Shown: positions 8,182-23,332, counted from the stretch's first letter. The stretch: DNA of 64,000 nucleotides from Streptococcus chenjunshii (GCF_003086355.1 NZ_CP031733.1:1-64000); one strand, 5' to 3'. Notes: generated from the sequence alone by a model not told the origin. Program-made: numbers and translations.

Positions 8182-11100
8182 ATGAATATTAGTGATTTAT
8201 TTAATAAAAATCAAGCAATCCAAAACTGGCATACTGGCTTATTAACACAAAAACGTCAGCTTCTTATGGGACTTTCAGGCTCAAGCAGAGCCGTTGCAAT
8301 CGCTTCAGCATATCAGAGTATGGAGGGGAAACTTGTAATCATTACTTCAACTCAAAATGAAGCTGAAAAACTCATTCATGATCTATCCTGCCTTGTTGAT
8401 GAAGAAAATATTTATCAATTTTTTGCTGATGATGCCGCAGCTGCAGAGTTTGTTTTTGCATCATTTGATAGATCGGCTTCTCGTTTAAGGGCACTGCGTT
8501 TTTTAAGTTCTGAAAAACAAGTAGGTATTTTAATTACCAATATATCTGGTATGAGAATTCTTTTGCCTGATCCAAAAACATATCAAGAAAGCTATCTAAA
8601 CTTTGAAATAGGAGCAGAATATCAGCTTGACAGTGTTGTAAAACAACTGTCAAATATGGGTTATAAAAAAGTAAGCCAAGTTTCTAATTCTGGTGAATTC
8701 AGCCAAAGAGGAGCTATTTTAGATATATATGATATTAATCAGAGTTCACCTTACCGTATTGAATTTTTTGGAGATGAGATTGATGGTATTCGGCAATTTG
8801 ATAGTGAAAGCCAGAAATCTTTGAATCATGTTAATAAAATTATTATTGGACCATCGGATGATGTCATCTTGACTGTTCAGGATTTTGAGCGTTCAGTATC
8901 TGCTTTAAAAAGGCATATGTCAGTTATAAAGGATAAAAATTTGTATGCTTATCTCAATGACTTGCTGTCAGCCAGTATGAATCATTTTAGGCATGAAGAT
9001 ATACGTAAATTTTTAAGCCTTTTCTATGAAAAAGAGTGGACTTTATTGGATTATATTCCTAAAAACACTCCAATATTTTTTGATGATTTTCAAAGAATCA
9101 CAGATTATAATAATCAATTCAGTTTGGAGGCTGCTAATATCTTGACAGATGATTTACAAAAGAGTAAAGCTTTGTCAAGTTTGAATTACTTTGCTGATAT
9201 TTACACTGAGTTACGAAACTATGCTCCTTCTACTTTCTTTTCAAATTTTCAAAAAGGTTTAGGAAATATAAAGTTTGATAAAATTTATCAGTTCACACAG
9301 TATGCTATGCAGGATTTTTTCAATCAATTTTCTATACTTGTTGATGAAATCAAACGTTATCAAAAAGCACAAAATACCATCTTAATACAAGCAAGTTCAC
9401 AGAATAATTTACAACGTTTACAGGAAACTTTACAAGAATATAACCTTGAAGTTCCTATTAGTTCAATGAATGCTGTTCAAAATAAGCAAACACAGATTGT
9501 TATGGGCAGCTTATCAAATGGTTTTTATTTCGCTGATGAAAAGATTGTTTTAATTACAGAGCATGAGATCTATCATAAACGCTTAAAAGGAAGGGTTCGC
9601 CGTTCAAAGAACATTAGCAATGCTGAACGTTTAAAAGACTATAATGAACTGGCAAAGGGAGACTATGTTGTTCATAATATTCATGGAATTGGTCGCTTTT
9701 TAGGAATTGAAACGATTGAAGTAGCTGGTGTGCATCGTGACTATGTCACAATTCAATATCAAAATTCAGATCGGGTTTCTATTCCTGTTGAACAAATTGA
9801 AATGCTGTCTAAATATGTGTCAGCTGATGGTAAAGAGCCAAAAATAAATAAACTCAATGACGGCCGTTTTCAAAAGACAAAACAAAAGGTTACCAGACAA
9901 GTAGAGGATATTGCAGATAATCTTTTGGATTTATATGCTGAGCGCAGCCGCTTAAAAGGCTTTCAATTTTCAGCGGATAATGATTTGCAGCAAGCATTTG
10001 AAGATGATTTCGCTTATGTAGAAACCGAGGATCAGTTGAGATCAATTAAAGAAGTGAAGTCGGATATGGAGAGTTCTCGGCCAATGGACCGTCTTTTGGT
10101 GGGAGATGTTGGTTTTGGTAAGACAGAAGTTGCGATGCGTGCAGCTTTTAAGGCTGTCAATGATCATAAACAAGTCGCTGTGCTCGTTCCAACAACTGTT
10201 CTTGCTCAGCAGCATTATAATAATTTTAGGGAACGTTTTGAAAATTATCCAGTTAATATTGATGTCCTTAGCCGTTTCAGAAGTAAAAAAGAACAGCTGA
10301 ATACGCTTGAACAGTTAAAAAAAGGGCAGATTGATATCATTATCGGTACCCATCGCTTATTATCAAAGGATGTTGTTTTTTCAGATTTAGGTCTTATTGT
10401 TATAGATGAAGAACAACGTTTTGGGGTGAGACATAAGGAAAGGCTGAAAGAATTAAAAACTAAGGTTGATGTGCTGACTTTAACAGCAACACCGATTCCA
10501 CGGACACTTCATATGTCTATGCTGGGAATTCGTGACTTATCTGTAATTGAAACACCTCCTACAAATCGTTATCCAGTACAAACTTATGTTTTAGAAAATA
10601 ATGCAGATTTGATTCGTGAAGCTATTATTCGAGAAATTGACAGAGAGGGTCAGGTTTTTTATGTTTACAATAGAGTTGACACAATTGACAAAAAGGTTTA
10701 CGAGCTGCAGAAACTGGTCCCAGAAGCTAATATAGGTTTTGTTCATGGTCAAATGAGTGAAATTCAGCTGGAGAATACTCTCATAGATTTTATCAATGGC
10801 AATTACGACATACTGGTTGCAACAACAATTATTGAAACAGGGGTAGATATTGCTAATGTCAATACACTATTCATTGAAGATGCTGACCGTATGGGACTGG
10901 CCACTTTATACCAGCTTCGCGGTCGTGTTGGACGTTCTAACCGAATTGCTTATGCATACCTGATGTATCATCCTGCTAAAATGCTGTCCGAAGTATCTGA
11001 AAAACGGCTAGATGCTGTCAAAGGTTTTTCAGAACTTGGATCAGGCTTTAAAATAGCTATGCGTGATTTGGCTATTCGAGGAGCTGGTAATATTTTAGGT

Positions 11101-11679
11101 GCTTCGCAAAGCGGCTTTATTGATTCAGTTGGATTTGAAATGTATTCACAGCTTTTGGAAGAAGCTCTTGCTGTTAAACAGGGAAAATCTAAAACAAGAC
11201 AAAGGGGCAGTGCTGAAATCAATTTACAGATTGATGCTTATCTGCCAACAGACTATATTGAAGATGAACGTCAAAAGATAGAAATTTATAAACGCATTCG
11301 GCAGATTGAAAGCCGCAGTGACTATGAAAATTTACAATCTGAGATAATTGATCGTTTTGGAGATTATCCGGATCAGGTGGCCTATTTGCTTGAAATCGGC
11401 TTGCTGAAAACGTATTTGGACATTGCTTTTGCAGAATTTCTTGAACGCAGACAAAACACAGTGAAGATACGATTTGAAAAAGCTTCTTTACAATTTTATT
11501 TGATACAGGATTATTTTGAAGCGTTAGCAAAAACCAGTTTAAAAGCTAGCATTGGTGAGCAAGACGGAAAAATAGAAATTGTCTTTGATGTAAGAAGAAA
11601 AAAAGATTATGAAATTTTAGAAGAGTTGATAAAATTTGGGGAGGTGCTGGAAATAATTAAAAACAGAAAAATAAATTAA
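8182..11679 (+). CDS. mfd: Transcription-repair coupling factor Mfd
   Basis: Mfd (1165 aa) pushes stalled RNA polymerase off damaged DNA and recruits UvrA. A UvrB-like N-terminal module is followed by the RNA polymerase-interacting (CarD-like) domain around GDYVVHNIHGIGRF (about residue 490). The RecG-like translocase carries GDVGFGKTE (about 640), DEEQ (about 739) and the TATPIPRTL motif, and the TRCF C-terminal domain ends the protein. The ATG at 8182 (MNISDLF) was chosen. A GTG at 8176 overlapping the pth stop is also in frame and would add two residues. Confidence 0.97.
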   Translation: MNISDLFNKNQAIQNWHTGLLTQKRQLLMGLSGSSRAVAIASAYQSMEGKLVIITSTQNEAEKLIHDLSCLVDEENIYQFFADDAAAAEFVFASFDRSASRLRALRFLSSEKQVGILITNISGMRILLPDPKTYQESYLNFEIGAEYQLDSVVKQLSNMGYKKVSQVSNSGEFSQRGAILDIYDINQSSPYRIEFFGDEIDGIRQFDSESQKSLNHVNKIIIGPSDDVILTVQDFERSVSALKRHMSVIKDKNLYAYLNDLLSASMNHFRHEDIRKFLSLFYEKEWTLLDYIPKNTPIFFDDFQRITDYNNQFSLEAANILTDDLQKSKALSSLNYFADIYTELRNYAPSTFFSNFQKGLGNIKFDKIYQFTQYAMQDFFNQFSILVDEIKRYQKAQNTILIQASSQNNLQRLQETLQEYNLEVPISSMNAVQNKQTQIVMGSLSNGFYFADEKIVLITEHEIYHKRLKGRVRRSKNISNAERLKDYNELAKGDYVVHNIHGIGRFLGIETIEVAGVHRDYVTIQYQNSDRVSIPVEQIEMLSKYVSADGKEPKINKLNDGRFQKTKQKVTRQVEDIADNLLDLYAERSRLKGFQFSADNDLQQAFEDDFAYVETEDQLRSIKEVKSDMESSRPMDRLLVGDVGFGKTEVAMRAAFKAVNDHKQVAVLVPTTVLAQQHYNNFRERFENYPVNIDVLSRFRSKKEQLNTLEQLKKGQIDIIIGTHRLLSKDVVFSDLGLIVIDEEQRFGVRHKERLKELKTKVDVLTLTATPIPRTLHMSMLGIRDLSVIETPPTNRYPVQTYVLENNADLIREAIIREIDREGQVFYVYNRVDTIDKKVYELQKLVPEANIGFVHGQMSEIQLENTLIDFINGNYDILVATTIIETGVDIANVNTLFIEDADRMGLATLYQLRGRVGRSNRIAYAYLMYHPAKMLSEVSEKRLDAVKGFSELGSGFKIAMRDLAIRGAGNILGASQSGFIDSVGFEMYSQLLEEALAVKQGKSKTRQRGSAEINLQIDAYLPTDYIEDERQKIEIYKRIRQIESRSDYENLQSEIIDRFGDYPDQVAYLLEIGLLKTYLDIAFAEFLERRQNTVKIRFEKASLQFYLIQDYFEALAKTSLKASIGEQDGKIEIVFDVRRKKDYEILEELIKFGEVLEIIKNRKIN

Positions 11680-11685
11680 AAGGTT

Positions 11686-11717
11686 GAAGACGGGAATCCC
11701 TGTTCTCAGTTTTTTTG
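11686..11717 (+). terminator. Possible terminator after mfd
   Basis: An imperfect stem between GAAGACGGG and CCCTGTTCTC is followed by a run of seven Ts (11711-11717). The rest of the gap to 11854 shows no gene. Confidence 0.5.
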
Positions 11718-11854
11718 AAATGGTAAGGGTTGGTTGCTGCGCAGTCTATTCATTGATGATGAGCAAATAAAAAATTTCTTTTACCGCTATTACAGCCTTT
11801 TTCTGTTATTTAAACCAGAAAAATGGTAGAATAAGAAGATAATAGGAGGGCTTT

Positions 11855-12127
11855 ATGCGACTTGACAAATTTTTAAAAGTATCCCGTATTATTAAGCGTC
11901 GCCCTGTAGCTAAAGAAGTTGCTGATAAAGGCCGTGTGAAAGTTAATGGTATTTTAGCTAAAAGTTCGACAGATTTGAAAATTAACGATGAGGTTGAAAT
12001 TCGCTTTGGTAATAAGTTTTTGACCGTACGTGTTTTGGAAATGAAAGACAGTACAAGAAAAGAAGACGCAGTTAAAATGTACGAAATAATAAGTGAAACA
12101 AGGATTGAAGACAATGGAAAAACCTAA
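11855..12127 (+). CDS. rqcP: S4-domain ribosome quality control protein RqcP (YabO)
   Basis: Small S4 RNA-binding protein (90 aa) very like Bacillus YabO/RqcP, which works with RqcH in adding C-terminal alanine tails to stalled nascent chains on 50S subunits. The S4 fold is visible from [20 protein letters not shown] through [20 protein letters not shown]. The position just before divIC also matches the Bacillus yabO-divIC neighbourhood. The ribosome binding site AGGAGGG precedes the ATG. The last 14 bases overlap divIC. Confidence 0.9.
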   Translation: MRLDKFLKVSRIIKRRPVAKEVADKGRVKVNGILAKSSTDLKINDEVEIRFGNKFLTVRVLEMKDSTRKEDAVKMYEIISETRIEDNGKT

Positions 12128-12485
12128 TGTTGTCCAATTGAACAATCAGTATATTCATGATGAAAATCTAAAAAAGCGTTATGAGGAAGAAGAAACACGC
12201 CGCCGTAATCGTTTTATGGGATGGATTTTGATTTTTATTATGCTGCTGTTCATCCTGCCGACTTATAATCTTGTAAAAAGTTATATGATTTTACAAGAAC
12301 GTAAAGAGCAGGTTGTAAAATTGGAAGAAGAATATGATGAACTGGCAGAAAAAACAGAAGCTGAAAAACTTTTAGCAGAACGTTTAAAAGATACTGAATA
12401 TGTTGAAAAGTATGCTCGCGCCAAATATTATCTTTCAAGAGAAGGAGAGACAATTTATCCAGTGCCAAGTTTATTGCCGAAATAG
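12114..12485 (+). CDS. divIC: Septum formation initiator DivIC (FtsB-like)
   Basis: Bitopic membrane division protein (123 aa) that forms a complex with FtsL and DivIB/FtsQ at the septum. A charged cytoplasmic N-terminus is followed by one transmembrane helix (about residues 35-56), a coiled coil (about 60-90) and a conserved ending [20 protein letters not shown] at 12114 has AAGGA nine bases upstream; an upstream in-frame GTG at 12093 lacks such a site. It overlaps rqcP and is probably translated in a coupled way. Confidence 0.93.
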   Translation: MEKPNVVQLNNQYIHDENLKKRYEEEETRRRNRFMGWILIFIMLLFILPTYNLVKSYMILQERKEQVVKLEEEYDELAEKTEAEKLLAERLKDTEYVEKYARAKYYLSREGETIYPVPSLLPK

Positions 12486-12489
12486 AATT

Positions 12490-12618
12490 ATGGAAGATTT
12501 AGTTGAAACAATTGAAAAATTTTTAATTTACTCTGATGATAAATTAGAGGAATTATCAGAAAAAAATCAAACATTGAGAGAAGAGAGTGTGTTAAAATCG
12601 ATTGAAAGGAAGAGTTGA
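12490..12618 (+). CDS. SP_0009-like small conserved protein
   Basis: Forty-two codons starting MEDLVETIEKFLIYSDDKLE, an acidic helical peptide with heptad-like leucines. It matches the small conserved ORF that streptococci carry between divIC and the next gene (annotated as SP_0009 family, as I recall). It starts four bases after the divIC stop and its TGA overlaps the next ATG, so translation is coupled in both directions. Function unknown; a division or envelope link is suggested only by its place. Confidence 0.75.
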   Translation: MEDLVETIEKFLIYSDDKLEELSEKNQTLREESVLKSIERKS

Positions 12619-13904
12619 TGAAACAGTTGTTAGCTTTTATGTTAATGCCCTTTTGTATGACTCCTCTTCATCTATTTAGTTCGGAAAAAAATGTAGAATG
12701 GCCGAATGAAATGCAGTATGAGCTGTCATCTAATGCTGCAACAGCTGCCTTTTATTTTGATACCATTCCAAATAATCCTAATCTTTACAGTTCCACTCCT
12801 GTTTACAAAAACAGCAGTCTGACAGTAGTTTCAAAAACGATTAAGCCAAACAGCAAAATCACGATTACCGATTTTCTTATCAATGACGATTTGATTCCGG
12901 TCTTTATGCTGGCAGACGGGACATATATTGAGGCCAGCCATAGGCTGATTTATGATGATATCGTTTACAGCAAAGAAAATGTAGACTTGAATTACTGGCT
13001 TAAAGATAATTTTAAGGTTTACAATCAGCCTCTTGTTTACGGAAGCAAGGAAGTAAAGAGCTCTTTAACTGCGTATACTCAAATCCATCTGACAGAAAAA
13101 GCAGTGACTGAACAAGGAGTTTATTATAAAGTTTCTGGTAAGGGCTGGATTAGTGAAGAGGATTTGTCAGCTGAAGATAATCGTATGCAAAAAGTTCAAA
13201 ACTTGCTGACACAAAAGTATAATCAGTCTAATTACTCCATTTTTGTTAAGCAGTTAAAAACTCAAAAAAGTGCAGGGATTAATGAAAATACAAAAATGTA
13301 TGCAGCCAGTGTAGCTAAGTTAGCAACACTTTATTATACACAGGAACAGATTCAAAACGGCAACATTAAGCTAAGTGATAAATTAAAATATACCAGTGAT
13401 GTAAATAGTTTTAAGGAAGCCTACAATCCAAGCGGCAGCGGGAAGATCAGCAAAACTGCTGATAACAAAGAATATAGTGTTGAAACACTGCTAAAAGCTG
13501 TTGCACAGAATTCTGACAATGTCGCTACTAATATTTTAGGCTATTATGTAGCTAAACAGTATGACAATGATTTTCAGACTGAAATTGATAGTCTATCTGG
13601 AATGAAGTGGGACATGAAAGAAAGGAATATTTCTGCCAAAGCAGCTGCTAATATGATGGAGGCAGTTTATTATCAGGATGGAAAAATCATTGAATATCTG
13701 TCTGCAACAGATTACGATGACAGCAGGATAGCAAAAGATATTTCTGTACAGGTTTCTCATAAAATTGGAGATGCTTATGATTATAAACATGATGTTGCCA
13801 TTATTTATGCAGAAGAACCTTATATCGTTTCAGTCTTTACAGATAAAGCTACGTATGATGATATCACTAAAATCGCTGATGATATCTATGCTGTTTTAAA
13901 ATAA
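12618..13904 (+). CDS. Exported class A beta-lactamase-like serine hydrolase
   Basis: Protein of 428 aa with a short N-terminal hydrophobic export signal (LLAFMLMPFCMTPLHLF). The C-terminal half has the penicillin-recognising fold: SVAK (SxxK, Ser about 231), SDN (about 299-301) and KIG (about 382-384) in place of the usual KTG/KSG. The N-terminal half has no motif I recognise and is rich in beta-like SH3-type stretches. ATG at 12618 overlaps the previous stop (TGATG), with AAGGA upstream. Wall or cell-division work is more likely than drug resistance given its conserved place between divIC and tilS. Confidence 0.82.
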   Translation: MKQLLAFMLMPFCMTPLHLFSSEKNVEWPNEMQYELSSNAATAAFYFDTIPNNPNLYSSTPVYKNSSLTVVSKTIKPNSKITITDFLINDDLIPVFMLADGTYIEASHRLIYDDIVYSKENVDLNYWLKDNFKVYNQPLVYGSKEVKSSLTAYTQIHLTEKAVTEQGVYYKVSGKGWISEEDLSAEDNRMQKVQNLLTQKYNQSNYSIFVKQLKTQKSAGINENTKMYAASVAKLATLYYTQEQIQNGNIKLSDKLKYTSDVNSFKEAYNPSGSGKISKTADNKEYSVETLLKAVAQNSDNVATNILGYYVAKQYDNDFQTEIDSLSGMKWDMKERNISAKAAANMMEAVYYQDGKIIEYLSATDYDDSRIAKDISVQVSHKIGDAYDYKHDVAIIYAEEPYIVSVFTDKATYDDITKIADDIYAVLK

Positions 13905-13905
13905 A

Positions 13906-15183
13906 ATGTATCGTAAAATTTTAAATCATATCCGACAAAAAGCCTATTTTGATCGGCACCAAAATGTTTTAATTGCTGTATCAGGCGGGGCAGACTCAAT
14001 GAGTTTACTCTATTTCCTACATCTTTATCAAGAAGAATTGGCAGTTAAAATTGGTATTGCTCATATTAATTATAAACAACGTCCGGAAGCAGACGAGGAG
14101 GAAACTTATTTAAGACGGTGGGCCTCTGATCATAATGTCCCTATCTTTGTCAATCACTTTTCCGGAACTTTTTCAGAAAATACAGCACGCCAGTTTCGTT
14201 ATTCTTTTTTTAAAAAAATCATGTCTGGGCATAATTACACTGCTCTGGTTACAGCCCATCATGCTGATGATCAGGCTGAAACTGTTTTTATGCGTATACT
14301 TCGCGGTAGCCGTCTGCGCCACTTATCTGCTATTCCGGAATGTCAGGTTTTTGGGGACGGAGAACTTATCCGTCCTTTTTTGCCTTTTTCTAAGAAAGAA
14401 CTGCCAACTGTTTTTCATTTCGAAGACACTTCTAATTACAGGTCAACTTTTTTAAGAAATCGTATCCGCAATCACTATTTACCAGCTTTAGAAGCAGAAA
14501 ATCCACGATTGAAAGAGAGCCTTCAAAGCTTAGGCAGAGAAAGTCAGCTTGTTTTTCAAGCTTTAAAAGATTTAACCGAAAATATTAAAATAACGGACTG
14601 CTGTGAATTTCTACAGCAATCTGAACCGGTTCAGACTGTCTTATTGCAGCTGTATTTGGAAAAATTTCCAGATTTAAAAGTAAATAAACGGCAATTTAAT
14701 GAAATTTTGCATCTTATTCAAACACAAGCGAACTGCCGTTATCCTATAAAAAAAGGCTATTACCTTTTTAAAGATTATTCATCGTTTGAAATCAAAAAAA
14801 TCAGTCCTCAGACCTATGGGTCAAAAAAGAGAAAAGTGGTAGAATATGACAGTATAGTCAAATATGGTCAGTATCGTTTTTCTTATGAACAATGCACAAG
14901 TGAAAATAAAAAAACAGGTATCCCAATTTTTAGTTTAAGTCCAATCTTATTAAGAAGGAAGCAAGACGGAGACAGTATTAATTTTGGAAAGTTCACAAAG
15001 AAATTACATCGGCTTTTTATCGATGAAAAATTTTCTTTTCAGGAACGATCAGATGCTGTTGTAGGCGAACAAGATGGTGACATTATTTTTGTGGTAGTTG
15101 CCGGTAAAACTTATTTGAGAAAAGCATCTAATCGTGATATAATGAAAGCCAAATTGCATATTGAGAAATTAGAAAACAGGTGA
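13906..15183 (+). CDS. tilS: tRNA(Ile)-lysidine synthetase
   Basis: TilS (425 aa) ligates lysine to C34 of tRNA-Ile2(CAU), changing its identity from Met to Ile. The PP-loop SGGADS is at residues 26-31, the N-type ATP-pyrophosphatase domain is followed by HHADDQAET, and the C-terminal TilS domain includes RRKQDGDS. It starts one base after the preceding stop codon. A tRNA matching its substrate is encoded at 24040-24113. Confidence 0.96.
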   Translation: MYRKILNHIRQKAYFDRHQNVLIAVSGGADSMSLLYFLHLYQEELAVKIGIAHINYKQRPEADEEETYLRRWASDHNVPIFVNHFSGTFSENTARQFRYSFFKKIMSGHNYTALVTAHHADDQAETVFMRILRGSRLRHLSAIPECQVFGDGELIRPFLPFSKKELPTVFHFEDTSNYRSTFLRNRIRNHYLPALEAENPRLKESLQSLGRESQLVFQALKDLTENIKITDCCEFLQQSEPVQTVLLQLYLEKFPDLKVNKRQFNEILHLIQTQANCRYPIKKGYYLFKDYSSFEIKKISPQTYGSKKRKVVEYDSIVKYGQYRFSYEQCTSENKKTGIPIFSLSPILLRRKQDGDSINFGKFTKKLHRLFIDEKFSFQERSDAVVGEQDGDIIFVVVAGKTYLRKASNRDIMKAKLHIEKLENR

Positions 15184-15187
15184 AGTC

Positions 15188-15733
15188 ATGCTTGAACAGG
15201 ATATTGAGAGAGTCCTTTATTCAGAAAAGGAAATCATTGATAAAACAAAAGAGCTCGGGGCACAGCTGACAAAGGATTACCATGGAAAAAATCCGCTTTT
15301 AGTAGGGGTTTTAAAGGGTTCAGTCCCTTTTATGGCTGAATTGATGAAACATATTGACACTCAAATTGAAATTGATTTTATGGTTGTGTCAAGCTATCAT
15401 GGCAGAACAAGGAGCAGCGGCGAAGTAAAAATCCTTAAGGATGTGGATACTAATGTTGAAGGCCGTGATGTTGTCTTTATTGAAGATATTATTGATACCG
15501 GACGTACTTTAAAGTATCTGCGTGATATGTTTAAATATAGGCAAGCAAAATCTGTAAAAATTGCGACTTTATTTGATAAGCCGGAAGGCCGTGTGGTTGA
15601 TATTGATGCAGACTATATTTGTTATAATGTACCAAATGAATTTATTGTAGGTTTTGGTTTAGATTACGCTGAGAATTACCGTAATCTCCCTTATGTCGGT
15701 ATTTTAAAAGAAGAAGTATATTTAAATAATTAG
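15188..15733 (+). CDS. hpt: Hypoxanthine-guanine phosphoribosyltransferase
   Basis: Purine salvage enzyme (181 aa) making IMP or GMP from hypoxanthine or guanine and PRPP. The PRPP-binding loop [13 protein letters not shown] is at about 97-108, and the family motifs [11 protein letters not shown] and [10 protein letters not shown] precede it. Length is normal. The tilS-hpt-ftsH order is conserved in Firmicutes. It starts four bases after tilS. Confidence 0.97.
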   Translation: MLEQDIERVLYSEKEIIDKTKELGAQLTKDYHGKNPLLVGVLKGSVPFMAELMKHIDTQIEIDFMVVSSYHGRTRSSGEVKILKDVDTNVEGRDVVFIEDIIDTGRTLKYLRDMFKYRQAKSVKIATLFDKPEGRVVDIDADYICYNVPNEFIVGFGLDYAENYRNLPYVGILKEEVYLNN

Positions 15734-15757
15734 GTAGAAAAAGGTCGTTTTCACTTT

Positions 15758-17719
15758 ATGAAAAATAATAATAATGGTTTTGTACGAAATTCTTTTGTTT
15801 ATATACTGCTAATTGTTCTGGTTATAACTGGACTGCAGTATTATTTGAGAGGAACAAGTACACAGAGTCAGCAAATTAGTTACTCAAAATTAATTAAACA
15901 AATAGAAGCTGGCAATATTAAGTCAATTACTTACCAGCCTAATGATAGTGTGATTGAAGTTACAGGGAAGTATAAGCAAGCTCAGAAAATTAAAACAGAT
16001 GCGAATCTGTCTTTTCTTGGGTCGCCAACAACTACCGTAACTAATTTTACCTCTATTGTGCTTGCTAATGACAGTTCAATTGAAAAAATTACAGCAGCCG
16101 CAGAAGAATCGGGGACAGCGCTCAGAGTTAAAAGGGAAAGTTCAAGCGGAGCTTGGATTTCACTTTTAGTCAGCTTTTTGCCTTTAGTTATAGTTATTGT
16201 CTTCTTTATGATGATGATGAATCAAAACGGCGGCGGCGCTCGCGGAGCGATGAGCTTTGGTAAGAATCGAGCAAAAACTCAAAGTCAGAGCCATATTAAA
16301 GTACGTTTTTCAGATGTTGCTGGTGCTGAAGAAGAAAAACAGGAACTGATTGAAGTTGTTGACTTCCTCAAAAACCCAAAAAGGTATAAAATGCTTGGGG
16401 CTCGAATTCCTGCCGGTGTCTTGCTTGAAGGCCCTCCGGGAACAGGTAAAACACTCCTTGCGAAAGCAGTTGCAGGTGAAGCGGGTGTGCCTTTCTTTAG
16501 TATTTCTGGTTCCGATTTTGTAGAAATGTTTGTTGGAGTCGGAGCAAGCCGTGTTCGCTCCCTTTTTGAAGATGCGAAAAAGGCAGAGCGCGCTATTATT
16601 TTTATTGATGAGATTGATGCAGTCGGTCGGCGCCGCGGAGCCGGCATGGGCGGCGGAAATGATGAACGTGAGCAGACCCTCAACCAATTGCTTATTGAAA
16701 TGGATGGTTTTGAAGGCAATGAAAACATTATCGTAATTGCTGCAACAAACCGCAGTGATGTTTTGGATCCAGCTCTTCTTCGTCCAGGACGCTTTGACCG
16801 AAAAGTATTGGTAGGAAGTCCTGATGTTAAAGGGCGCGAAGCAATTTTACGTGTTCATGCCAAAAATAAACCATTAGCGGATGATGTTGATCTTAAGGTT
16901 GTAGCTCAGCAAACACCAGGTTTTGTTGGTGCCGATCTTGAGAATGTCTTAAATGAAGCAGCTCTCGTTGCGGCTCGTCGTAACAAAAAGACAATTGATG
17001 CTAGTGATATTGATGAAGCTGAAGATCGTGTTATTGCTGGACCATCTAAAAAGGACAAGACGATTTCGCGGAAAGAACGTGAAATGGTTGCTTACCATGA
17101 AGCGGGTCATACTATCGTAGGTCTTGTGCTTTCCAATGCGCGTGTTGTACATAAGGTTACTATTGTACCGCGCGGCAGGGCAGGAGGTTATATGATTGCT
17201 CTTCCTAAGGAAGATCAAATGCTGCTGTCCAAAGATGATATGAAAGAACAATTGGCCGGACTTATGGGAGGCCGTGTTGCAGAGGAAATTATTTTTAATG
17301 CTCAGACAACAGGTGCTTCAAATGACTTTGAACAGGCCACACAAATGGCCCGTGCCATGGTTACAGAATATGGGATGAGTGATAAATTAGGTCCTGTACA
17401 GTATGAAGGAGATCACTCTGTTATGTTAGGACAAATGAGTCCAGAAAAATCCTATTCTGCACAGACTGCACAGATAATTGATGATGAAGTCCGTGATTTA
17501 CTGAATAATGCACGCAATAAAGCAGCTGAAATTATCCAAGAAAATCGTGAAACCCATAAACTGATTGCTGAAGCTCTCCTTAAATATGAAACATTAGATG
17601 CTTCACAAATTAAATCCATTTATGAGACTGGCAAAATGCCGCAGGAAACAGACAAGGAAGGGGAAGCCCATGCCTTATCTTATGACGAAATCAAAGAGAA
17701 GCTGTCTGAACAAGAATAA
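15758..17719 (+). CDS. ftsH: ATP-dependent zinc metalloprotease FtsH
   Basis: Membrane-anchored AAA+ protease (653 aa) that degrades misfolded membrane proteins and some regulators. Two transmembrane helices (about 12-30 and 134-154) flank an extracellular domain. A Gly/Met-rich linker leads to the AAA+ module with Walker A GPPGTGKT (225-232), Walker [12 protein letters not shown] and the SRH region. The zinc site HEAGH is at about 447-451. The C-terminus is a typical acidic tail. Confidence 0.98.
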   Translation: MKNNNNGFVRNSFVYILLIVLVITGLQYYLRGTSTQSQQISYSKLIKQIEAGNIKSITYQPNDSVIEVTGKYKQAQKIKTDANLSFLGSPTTTVTNFTSIVLANDSSIEKITAAAEESGTALRVKRESSSGAWISLLVSFLPLVIVIVFFMMMMNQNGGGARGAMSFGKNRAKTQSQSHIKVRFSDVAGAEEEKQELIEVVDFLKNPKRYKMLGARIPAGVLLEGPPGTGKTLLAKAVAGEAGVPFFSISGSDFVEMFVGVGASRVRSLFEDAKKAERAIIFIDEIDAVGRRRGAGMGGGNDEREQTLNQLLIEMDGFEGNENIIVIAATNRSDVLDPALLRPGRFDRKVLVGSPDVKGREAILRVHAKNKPLADDVDLKVVAQQTPGFVGADLENVLNEAALVAARRNKKTIDASDIDEAEDRVIAGPSKKDKTISRKEREMVAYHEAGHTIVGLVLSNARVVHKVTIVPRGRAGGYMIALPKEDQMLLSKDDMKEQLAGLMGGRVAEEIIFNAQTTGASNDFEQATQMARAMVTEYGMSDKLGPVQYEGDHSVMLGQMSPEKSYSAQTAQIIDDEVRDLLNNARNKAAEIIQENRETHKLIAEALLKYETLDASQIKSIYETGKMPQETDKEGEAHALSYDEIKEKLSEQE

Positions 17720-17758
17720 GCTGCTGCAACAGTCAGTTGGTTAAGCCAACTATATTGT

Positions 17759-17783
17759 AGAGGACCGTCAGGTCCTCTTTTTC
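17759..17783 (+). terminator. Rho-independent terminator after ftsH
   Basis: AGAGGACC (17759-17766) and GGTCCTCT (17771-17778) enclose GTCA and end in a T-run. A smaller hairpin, AGTTGG/CCAACT (17735-17751), lies just upstream. Confidence 0.9.
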
Positions 17784-17829
17784 TAAAGGCTGCCGGAATA
17801 GAGATGAAGAACTTTCACCAAAAAACCTC

Positions 17830-17859
17830 TTGACAAGCAAGAAGGAGAGATGCTATACT
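17830..17859 (+). promoter_or_regulatory. rRNA operon promoter P1
   Basis: TTGACA (17830-17835), 18-bp spacer, TATACT (17854-17859). Confidence 0.75.
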
Positions 17860-17957
17860 AATGAAGCTGTCAGAGGGGGGAAGGGTTTCTGTAGGCCCAA
17901 TCTTTCTTTAAGAGGCTTTTGATATGTGATGAGCGTGAAAAAAAGTCCAAAAGGTTC

Positions 17958-17986
17958 TTGACAGCCGAGTCGGGATTTGCTAGAAT
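17958..17986 (+). promoter_or_regulatory. rRNA operon promoter P2
   Basis: TTGACA (17958-17963), 17-bp spacer, TAGAAT (17981-17986). Confidence 0.8.
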
Positions 17987-18010
17987 AAAGGAGTTGGTCT
18001 CGCAGGAGGA

Positions 18011-18038
18011 CATGACCTTTGAAAACTGAATAAAAACC
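18011..18038 (+). promoter_or_regulatory. rRNA leader: boxA-like site and 5' arm of the 16S processing stem
   Basis: The segment contains CCTTTGAAAACTG, similar to Gram-positive boxA antitermination sites. Its bases 18022-18038 are perfectly complementary to 19723-19739 after 16S, and the pairing extends with a few mismatches to 18011 and 19750. That is the expected RNase III processing stem. Confidence 0.8.
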
Positions 18039-18122
18039 AAGACGTGCGGGTTAAGGAATTAACCTGTCAAAAAAAAGAATCTGTCAGCGGACAGAAAAGA
18101 CGAGCAAGAACAAGCTCATATT

Positions 18123-19685
<1,563 letters not shown>

Positions 19686-19751
19686 AAAAGAAGTCGCAAG
19701 ACTTTAGAACGGATACGTCAGAGGTTTTTATTCAGTTTTGAGAGGTCATGT

Positions 19752-19824
19752 GGGGCCTTAGCTCAGCTGGGAGAGCGCCTGCTTTGCACGCAGGAGGTCA
19801 GCGGTTCGATCCCGCTAGGCTCCA
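19752..19824 (+). tRNA. tRNA-Ala (anticodon TGC)
   Basis: Acceptor GGGGCCT pairs with AGGCTCC; the anticodon loop in GCTTTGCACGC reads TGC. It sits in the 16S-23S spacer, as usual in streptococci. CCA is not encoded. Confidence 0.97.
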
Positions 19825-19913
19825 TTATCTAGGGGAACCTAGATAAAGAGATAGGACGTATGCCGCCTCATGCGCAAGTCGCAGGGGGGATGGTTCTATG
19901 CTTTAGTCCATTG

Positions 19914-19928
19914 AAAATTGAATACCTC
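19914..19928 (+). other. 5' arm of the 23S processing stem
   Basis: AAAATTGAATACCTC is perfectly complementary to GAGGTATTCAATTTT at 22946-22960 after 23S, giving the RNase III stem that brackets 23S rRNA. Confidence 0.75.
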
Positions 19929-20029
19929 AACCACATTTATGATGGCAGGTCAGAGAGAGGTCTGTGCCTGCCATGATAGAACATAAAAAGAAACCGAAAC
20001 GCTGAAAGAAGACCGAAGAGAGAAAATAA

Positions 20030-22930
<2,901 letters not shown>

Positions 22931-22988
22931 GCGTAAGGAGAGGGAGAGGTATTCAATTTTGAGTAGACTAGAGGTTTATTCATCGAGT

Positions 22989-23103
22989 TAAGTGACGCTA
23001 GCCTAGGGGATACACCTGTACCCATGCCGACCACAGCAGTTAAGCCCTAGAACGCCGGAAGTAGTTGGGGGATGCCCCCTGCGAGATAAGGAAGTCGCTT
23101 AGC
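22989..23103 (+). rRNA. rrf: 5S ribosomal RNA
   Basis: About 115 bases; the 5' end AAGTGACG pairs with the 3' end GTCGCTT, and the core CCCATGCCGACCACAGCAGT is typical of 5S. Ends are approximate. Confidence 0.93.
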
Positions 23104-23107
23104 AAGG

Positions 23108-23180
23108 GGGAGTTTAGCTCAGCTGGGAGAGCATCTGCCTTACAAGCAGAGGGTCAGCGGTTCGATCCCGTTAACTCCCA
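23108..23180 (+). tRNA. tRNA-Val (TAC)
   Basis: GGGAGTT/AACTCCC acceptor; anticodon TAC in CCTTACAAG. First of a dense post-rRNA tRNA cluster. Confidence 0.96.
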
Positions 23181-23259
23181 TAAAAAGTAACTAAGGGCGT
23201 TAAGAAAGGCGCATGCTTTTAGCCTGAGTACTATTTATTTGATTGTACAAGAGTTACCT

Positions 23260-23332
23260 GGTCCCGTGGTGTAGCGGTTATCACGTCGCCCTGTCACGGC
23301 GAAGATCGCGGGTTCAATTCCCGTCGGGACCG
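23260..23332 (+). tRNA. tRNA-Asp (GTC)
   Basis: GGTCCCG/CGGGACC acceptor with discriminator G; anticodon GTC in CCTGTCACG. Confidence 0.96.
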
